Shown here: positions 27,101 through 64,000 of the stretch, one piece after another
How positions within the stretch are numbered: the stretch's first letter is position 1
Layout of the letters: each line of letters begins with the position of its first letter
Assembly (NCBI RefSeq): GCF_000247815.1
Contig: NC_021680.1
Span: 1,488,001-1,552,000 of the forward strand
Source: Ficedula albicollis
Lineage: Eukaryota; Chordata; Aves; Passeriformes; Muscicapidae
Direction: 5' to 3'
Length of the DNA stretch: 64,000 nt
Translations under genes and position numbers: made by a program
Notes under the pieces: generated by a model
The model's input: the letters and a program-made list of their open reading frames with translations, nothing else
What the model was told of the DNA's origin: nothing
The model's database searches: none

Positions 27101-28069
27101 TACTACTGGTGACTGTGAGTACCCTAAAACCATATATGATAAAAATCCTTGTCACAAAATAAATGGGCAAAAATCTGTTTCAGTAAGTAGTAGATAGTGT
27201 TAATTTTGGTCTGCTTTTACCTGAAGATTGATCTTTATATTTGATTGCTTTTTTATGTGGCACACAGTGTAGGGAAGTGAGAACAAAATAAATTTTCAGT
27301 AATTAAAAAATAAGAAAAATTACATCTGGGAGTTCATGAAAGAAGATAGAGGAAGATGTGCTTTTATGACTCTTTCAGAGGTCTAGAACTTCCTGTTAGA
27401 ATTCTGTGGTCACTTGATTTTTTCTTTCCATAACAGAAGTGTTGTCAGTATGTTATGAAGATAGCTCAGCTAAGCATATGCTGGAATCTTTTTGTGTTGT
27501 TGTTTTTCTTTTGTTGTTGTTTTTGTTTTTTATCCTTTATAGAAACTGCTTTGGTGTTAGTGGTTAGGAGTTCACACTTTAATTTTAGATTCACTCTGAG
27601 TCTTACCTTTGAAGTTCATAGGAAAACAATGGTGGCACCAGCCTTGTCTTTTTTCCTGTCTGTACTGTCCTGCAGTCCTGCAGTGCCTTTTCCTTTTGCA
27701 GAGACCAGTGACACGTTCATTCTGTCACTGATGGAGTTGGGTATTTTCACCAGGCATTTTTAGGTTCAAGCCATGTGGTGCTGTCTCTGTTAGGCCTGTG
27801 TGTGCAGCATTCCAGTGTGGACTTCTTCAGACTTGCTGCAATACCTGTTATTCTGATCTAAATTGTGTCGACCTCTGGGCCTCCTTTTATCAAGTTAATG
27901 TTTCTTTATGACAGAGAAAAAAAATCAAACCCTTCTTAATCCATGGAATTACGTGGTTTCTGCTGGAAGCTGTGATCATAATGATCAAGGTTATATTCTC
28001 TTTAGACTAAAATACATTTCTTTTACTTTATACCTCTTTGATTCTTATATAACTTTTTTTTTTTTTTAG
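24160..28069 (+). other. 3' part of CEP350 intron 1; no gene seen
   Basis: AT-rich with T/C-rich tracts (about 24170-24750). No repeat or conserved protein recognised. A short open frame on the minus strand at 25796-26248 has no recognisable product. Confidence 0.55.
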
Positions 28070-28082
28070 GTAGATTGACACG

Positions 28083-57977
<29,895 letters not shown>

Positions 57978-59814
57978 GTAACTATATTTTTTTTTCTTTT
58001 GCATAAGTTTGCTATTTTAATGGAACAAGTTAGTTTGGCCCGCATCTGCACTAAAAAGTGACCATCAGAAATATTGGTGTTGTTGATATCCCACTTTGAT
58101 CTGAATTGCCTGGAAAACAGATGATTGGAAGCATGAATAAAACCATATTAATCTTTGAATATAATAATTTAAAGGCTACAGTTCTTGCATGATACTAAGA
58201 TTCAAACGTTTTGGCAGACCATATGGTCAAGTTTTATTACAGAAGATTTGGTTTATTATTCTTGGTACTTGACAGAGTTGATAAAAGCACATCATCTTAA
58301 GAGATGTTGATGTTTCTAGGTACAAGGAATATGTTCTGTCTTCACAGCACGTCCTGTCAGTTTCTCTTGCAGTGAGAGACCTGAAGTCACATTATGAAAA
58401 TGGTGCTGTATTTTGTATCTCCCCCTTTTACCTTACAGAGTAAAAAAGTATAGGGAGTGAGACTCTGGAATTATTATGCAAATTTTTATTTTGAGTTGAA
58501 ATGTAACTTAAAACAGCAATTGTCTTATGCAAAAACTAGTAACTGAGTTTCAGACCTGTCTCACAGAAAGACACTGAGGTTGTCAGGTATGTGATTTCTG
58601 TCTAATTATTGAGCTGCTGAATTTTAATTCTGATTGCATTAATGTCAGCTAGGATGAATTCTTTAAATATTTTCTTAATTAATGGAGGTGATATGTATGT
58701 AAGAGAAGATATGTAGTTCAGAGATTGGAAAAATGTTGAAAATGTTTGTTGGGCTCAAGAGGAAATAAAATCTATGTGCAATTTCTGAGCCTGAAAACAT
58801 AAAATGAATCTTCTGATTTCACCTATGAAGTTGTTTTAGATAAAAAATTGTTTCTGCATCCTTTCAGTGTAGGAATTAGTTTGTGCACAAAACATCCCAA
58901 ACACTTTACCTGCTTATGCTCTTTAGTTTGAAGCCCTAAATTCTTATTTGAGACCAAATCTGAAAGTCTGGCTTCTTCCATTTGCCAGAAGAAATAGTCT
59001 TTGCTTAGACAATTCTTTTGAGCTTAGAACCAAGACAGTCACTGCACTTTAGTCTGTGTGGGTGATCTTTGGGATGTGTTTTTTCTTGAGACTCCAAACA
59101 CGGCTGGATAAAACATCCCAAAGCAAGCAGTGCCGTGTTAAGGCCAGCTATCCTTGACTCCATAGCAGCCTGTTTGCTTGCAATCGTTTGAGAAGCACAA
59201 TTCCCATCCATGCATGTATTTGAGTATGATGAAAATAAAACCCAACAGTAAGGAAGGCTTTGGTAGAAGTAGGAAAAACTGAAAACATGTTGTAGTTTTG
59301 TGGCCTTTGTGTCTAGCCTGAGTTGGTTACTGTTTTATTTGGACTCCTATGGCGGCGTCTGCTAAACTGAACAGCCCAAATCACTGATAATTAAAAGTTT
59401 CTGAGGTGCCATATTTCCAAAACTAAACTCCTGGGATTCCAAGTTGTATGAAAACCGCCCCATCATCACAGTGGCAAATTCTCAAAGTATCTTTTGAGAC
59501 TAGTAAATTATTTAAGATGGGGACTTGAAAAGCTTGCTTGTCGTAGGCCATGCTGACTTCTAGGGTTTCAAGAAAATATTTTTTTCTTCTGATCTTATTT
59601 TTTTCTTAAAACAGGGTTGTAATCTTATTTTTTCCCCAAGAACAAATTCAACAAATTTCAAATGGTGATAAAAAACAATCTGCAGCTTACGAATTTTGAG
59701 ATAGAGTATTAATCCTAAAAAAGATGACAAATATACTTGTATGTTCAAGACTTCCTTTGCCACTTTTTATAAGCTAGTGTCTTTGTCAATCTTGTTCTTG
59801 AAATTTTTTTTTCG

Positions 59815-59898
59815 AAGTACCTTCATTTCTAAGCAACATTTCCAATTGCATAAAGAAAGTACCTTCATTTCTAAGCAACATTTACAATTGCATGAAGA
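59815..59898. repeat. 42-bp tandem duplication
   Basis: AAGTACCTTCATTTCTAAGC and the following bases occur twice at an offset of 42, with two differences (TTTCC/TTTAC and GCATAAAG/GCATGAAG). Confidence 0.9.
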
Positions 59899-61754
59899 CA
59901 TATATTACAAGGGATAGTAGCAGAAAGAAAGTATGTTTTACCTTTAAAGGTATTTTAGTCATCATTTGATTATTTTATGTAGTTGGAAATATTGCTTACT
60001 GGAGAATACTTTCCAAAAGCTAGATACCAGGATTTGAGATGGAACAATTACTTCTAGGAAGAAGAAGTGGAAATTGTGTGTGATTTGTGTGGTCATGTGT
60101 TTTTGGTTTTATGGTTTTGAAAGTCTTGGATTTTTGTATATGTTCAAAGGAGGAAGTATTTTGTGTAAGCGTAAATGATTCTCTAAAACTTGATTTCCCT
60201 CTTGTACAGTTTTTGCACACCTTTGGCAGGTGTTTTGGTAGTGATAGCAGTGCTTATTGATTGAAAAAGTGCTGACTTGCTATCTTTTTTTTTAATGTCC
60301 TGATTTGTAAAACACATAAAAGTAACAGTAAGGTGTTTGGTTTGGGGTGTAATGATAGCAAGCTGCTGTTTGAGGGAAATCAGGGTGGGAAATAGGGCTC
60401 AAGGGAAGAAGCTGAATGATAAATACAAAGAAACTGGAGGAAGGAACTGGGAAAGCCTGCTATGCTGGACTTGCTGTGCTCCACACACATCCTTTGGCTT
60501 CCTTACGTAGGAGGCAGCTTTAATATTTGTCTTCTGCTAAAAGGGGAATGAAAGAATAGTTCTCTTTTCATTTTAACTGGTGGGTCTGTGTAGCCTGCAT
60601 GTGAACAGGAGCATGCTCTGTCAAAGAGAATTAACCACTTTCCCCTGGCTTTCCTTGCATATGCAGCATTAATGATATAATGCAATAACAGATTAAATGC
60701 TTATTTTCATTTGCTTTTCCTTAGTGTGCTTGTTAGCTTGCATTGTAGTTGATAGAGCTAAATGGAGCATGGTATTTTTCTATAAATTTGATAATTCATT
60801 AGGAGTTATCTTAAAATGGTGATACTTTTAAGAAATACCATTTTAAGCAGAGCTGTAAGTTATGTAGATTTTGTTAAAAAAACAATAGGTATTATCTTTC
60901 TGCAGTTAGGACTTTAAATGAAAGTACTGAGTATTCTGAGATCAAGTCTGTACTTTGTTGCAAAAAATTCCAATTAGCAGCTAGAATGTGAATGGCATGT
61001 ATATCTTGGACTTTTCCTGGAACTGTTCATGTTTTAAAAGAAAATTATTTAATCTCTTTTTCCTTTGCTCTTTCACTGGTGCTTACCTTACTGTAGAAAT
61101 AATTTTTCTGAGGTTTCGCCAGGTGAAGAAAATGTGTTAAAGTCTCAGACCAGCAAATTGTTGATGCAAAACCAGCATGCTCTTTAATACCAATAATGCA
61201 CTCTTTTGAGAGAATACCATGAGAAAAGTCAGGCTGAGATATGTTAACTGAGCCCTTGGAAATCTGCATCAAAGTGATAAAACTCTCCAAAATTTAAAGA
61301 AAAACAGCTTATCTTTCATTAACAGGAAACAAGGTGTTACAAGTGTATGTTCTATAACCTTCTGCATAACAGTGTATAGTTTTTGTACTGCAGATGTTGG
61401 GTATTAACTATACAATGTTAAATGCAATTAATTTTAAAGTTCTTTGCCAGATGCTATCCTTTTCTCATTCTTTCTGCCTTAATTGCTATCTTAGTTTTAA
61501 ACTCTTCCTCCTTATTTTGTAGACACTGCTCTCCTGTTCACTACTTCTTCTCTGTCTTTACGTCTCACCACTGGGCCTCTCTCAGTGTCTGTTTTCCCAA
61601 CCTCCACCCCAAATTCCAGCTGTATATCTACAACCAATTGGTCAGGTAACTGTATATTTCTCCAGTGATAGACTCTTTGATAGAGCATGCTCTGTTCAGT
61701 CCTAGAAAGTCCAGAGGTTCTTCAGCAGTGGATGTGTTTGACACTTGCCTCACT

Positions 61755-62665
61755 GTTTCCAGATCTTTATCAATGACATAGACAGGGGGATCACTCCACC
61801 CTCAGCACCAAGCTGAGCAGTGCAGTTGATTTGCTGGAGGAAGGAGATGCCACCCAGAGGGACCTGGACAAGCTTGAGGAGTGGGCCAGTGTGACCCTCA
61901 TGAAGGTCAACAAGGCCAAGTGCAAGGCTCTGCACCTGGGTCAGGACTATCCCCACTATCAGTTCAGTCTGGGGAGTGAATGGATTGAGAGCAGTTCTTC
62001 AGAGAAGGACTTGGAGATGCTGATGGACCAAAAAATTTGGTATGACTTCGCAGTGTGCACTTGCAGCCCAGAAAACCAGCTCTATTTTGGGCTGCATGGA
62101 AAAACAGCAGGTTGAGGGAAGTGGTTCTACCCCTCTGCTCCACTCTAGTGAGACCCCACCTGCAGTCCTGTGTCCAGCTCTGGGGTCCCCAGTGCAAGAA
62201 GGGCATGAACCTGTAGGAACAGGTCCAGAGGAAGCCACAAAAAATGAGAGGGAGCAGCTTTCCTATGAAGAAAGGCTGAGAAAGTTGGGCTTGTTAAGTC
62301 TGGAGAAGAGAAGGCTCTAGGGAGATCTTATTGTGCCTTTTCAGCTTATACAGAGAGTTTGTAAGAAAAATGGAGAGAGACTTACCAGGGTCTGTAGTGA
62401 TAAGGCAAGGGATAATGGTTTTAGGCTAAGAGGGTAGATCTAGATCTAGATTAAACCTAAGGGAGAAGTTCTTTGCTGTGAGGTTGGTGAAGCACTTCCA
62501 CGAGTTGCACAGAGAAACAACCTGTCCCATTCCTGGCAGTGTTCAAGGCCAGGTCAGCTTGGGCTTTGAGCAGCCTGATCTAGCAAAAGGAGTCCTTCCT
62601 ATGGTAGAGGGGTGAAACTAGATGGTCTTTAATGTCCCTTCCAACCCAAATTCCAGGATTCTAAT
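61755..62665 (+). mobile_element. CR1 LINE, 5'-truncated, with reverse-transcriptase remains
   Basis: The 5' part is related to the C-terminal region of the CR1 reverse transcriptase: an open frame at 61831-62115 includes RDLDKLEEWASV and VNKAKCKALHLGQD, typical of that region. The CR1 3'UTR blocks follow (GAGACCCCACCTGCAG, GAAAGGCTGAGAAAGTTGGG, TTCCAACCCAAATTCCAGGA). It is frameshifted and degenerate, so inactive. Confidence 0.9.
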
Positions 62666-64000
62666 CTCTTATTCCTACTGTATTCTGAGTGGCAAACAGA
62701 CAGTTCACTTTGCTCCCACTGTCTGGTTACTACTTCAGAATAGCTGCTGAAACCTCATAGTTTGGGCTTATAGTCAATATACCTTAAAATGTGCAAGTAC
62801 AGTTTAGAGCAGGAGGTTAATACTAATATTTGCAATGCATGGATAAAATGTCTGATGTTAGCATCAGGGAAATAGACTTTGAAATCATGCTGCTGTAATC
62901 TGAGTGCTGCTGCTTCCTCATTGCTCCCCCACATTTCCAGCTGCATAGATGCCAGATGTGCTTTTGCAATTTCTTTTCTGCTTTTGAGGATAGATGTGTA
63001 CGCTTGGTGTTGCAACTGGAACCCTCTAGACTGCAGTAAATATTAAGGCAATGCATCTGCTATTTTGTGGCTCTAGCCTTTAAAACCCCAGAAAAGGTCT
63101 GTGTCTTTGGCCATGCTGCTTTGATCCTCCTTTTCTTGTGGGTTTTTTGTTGGAATCCTCTTTCTCTCTCATCACTTCTGTTCACTTATCTTTCTTATTA
63201 AGTAGTTCTTGTGTGGTAATTATTTTCATGGCAATTTCATTAATTCTCCTCCTGTTTGTGGTCTTCTGGATTAATTCATTTGACATCTGCTTTTAAGGAG
63301 TCTTGCTCTTTGGAATCCATTTATTTCAGCCTTTCTCTTGCATTTTTTTCAACTGGACTCTCTCAAGATCCAGAAAACTGCAAAACTTTCTGATGAAATC
63401 AAGCAGTAGAAAGAAAGAAGAAAAAGTTGCTTTTTGCATTGAGGTCATTGCAATAATGACCTCTAAAACAAGTTCCACATGCATCATCTGCTGGACTAGT
63501 TGGAACTGATATATGTGTGAGAGTAAGAGTGGATAGATCTGATAGTGCTGGTGAAAGACACAGCATTATCATGACTGTCCCTGTCATGTTTGTAATGTAA
63601 TTGCTGTTGGTAGTTTGCTCTCTTGCAATGATACCAGCCTGTCAGTTTTGCCTAAGTGTAGATGATGTTTTATGTTTGTCTATAGAAAGTGATAAAATAA
63701 TACACAAAATCATGGAATCTGTCAGGTTGAAGTGGCTGATGTTCCAGAGATTCTGAGGTGCTTCTGTTTATCACCTCCTCTTGTTTTGACCATCAGAAAG
63801 AAGACTGTGAGAATCTCTAACTGGTTTCTGAGACTTTTCATGTCATAACTTGCTCCCTTTGTCCGAATCTCTCTTAGAGAAGGACTTATCTGAATCTCAA
63901 CCTTTATGATCAACTACCAGCTCACTTTTCCAGGGAACAGGACAAACACTAAGTGAGCAAATGGGAAATGTCCCTTAGCAGGCAAGACCTGCACAATAGT

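Larger units (their letters stand above)
57978..64000 (+). other. CEP350: CEP350 intron continuing past the window
   Basis: Over 6 kb without a recognisable exon. It holds a 42-bp tandem duplication (59815-59898) and a 0.9-kb CR1 copy. The rest is AT-rich unique sequence. Confidence 0.6.

Noticed and set aside
61831..62115. A 94-codon plus-strand frame as a host gene
   Set aside because: Its sequence is the C-terminal part of a CR1 reverse transcriptase, and it continues into CR1 3' sequence.

Overview
This is a piece of a vertebrate nuclear genome, most likely a bird. It carries two spliced genes on the plus strand, both recognisable from conserved exons with GT-AG boundaries and matching phases. 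It also holds several CR1 LINE 3' ends, the typical avian retroposon, and the introns are compact. The order TOR1AIP1 then CEP350 in the same orientation matches the tetrapod arrangement known from human 1q25. A non-avian sauropsid cannot be excluded, and I cannot name the species.

Layout. 1-823 is an uninterrupted G run. About 946-9339 holds the 3' part of TOR1AIP1 (LAP1, the torsin-activating nuclear envelope protein): four small exons and a large last exon encoding the membrane span and luminal domain. The 3'UTR and downstream sequence run to about 11.45 kb, with a perfect 388-bp tandem duplication. 11.46-15.6 kb is intergenic. 15.64-16.95 kb is a CpG-rich promoter with YY1-type and TCTCGCGAGA motifs and the probable non-coding first exon of CEP350, interrupted by a 555-bp G run. 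16.6-28.07 kb is CEP350 intron 1 with two CR1 copies and a third G run. 28083-57977 carries 26 coding exons for about the first 1,822 residues of the centrosomal protein CEP350. 57978-64000 is an intron with a CR1 copy retaining reverse-transcriptase remains. The C-terminal half of CEP350, including the CAP-Gly domain known from the family, lies beyond the window.

The two genes are not an operon and have unrelated roles. LAP1 is an inner nuclear membrane protein that stimulates the torsin ATPase in the perinuclear space. CEP350 anchors microtubules at the centrosome and supports ciliogenesis.

The most striking unexplained structure is technical rather than genetic. Four G runs total about 2.7 kb, two of them bracketed by direct repeats of flanking sequence and one followed by eight bases equal to the end of the Illumina adapter. 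At least seven local tandem duplications are near-identical, and two copy CEP350 coding exons in frame. Together they suggest assembly error, which would falsely lengthen a predicted CEP350. I found no convincing sign of an undescribed biological system.
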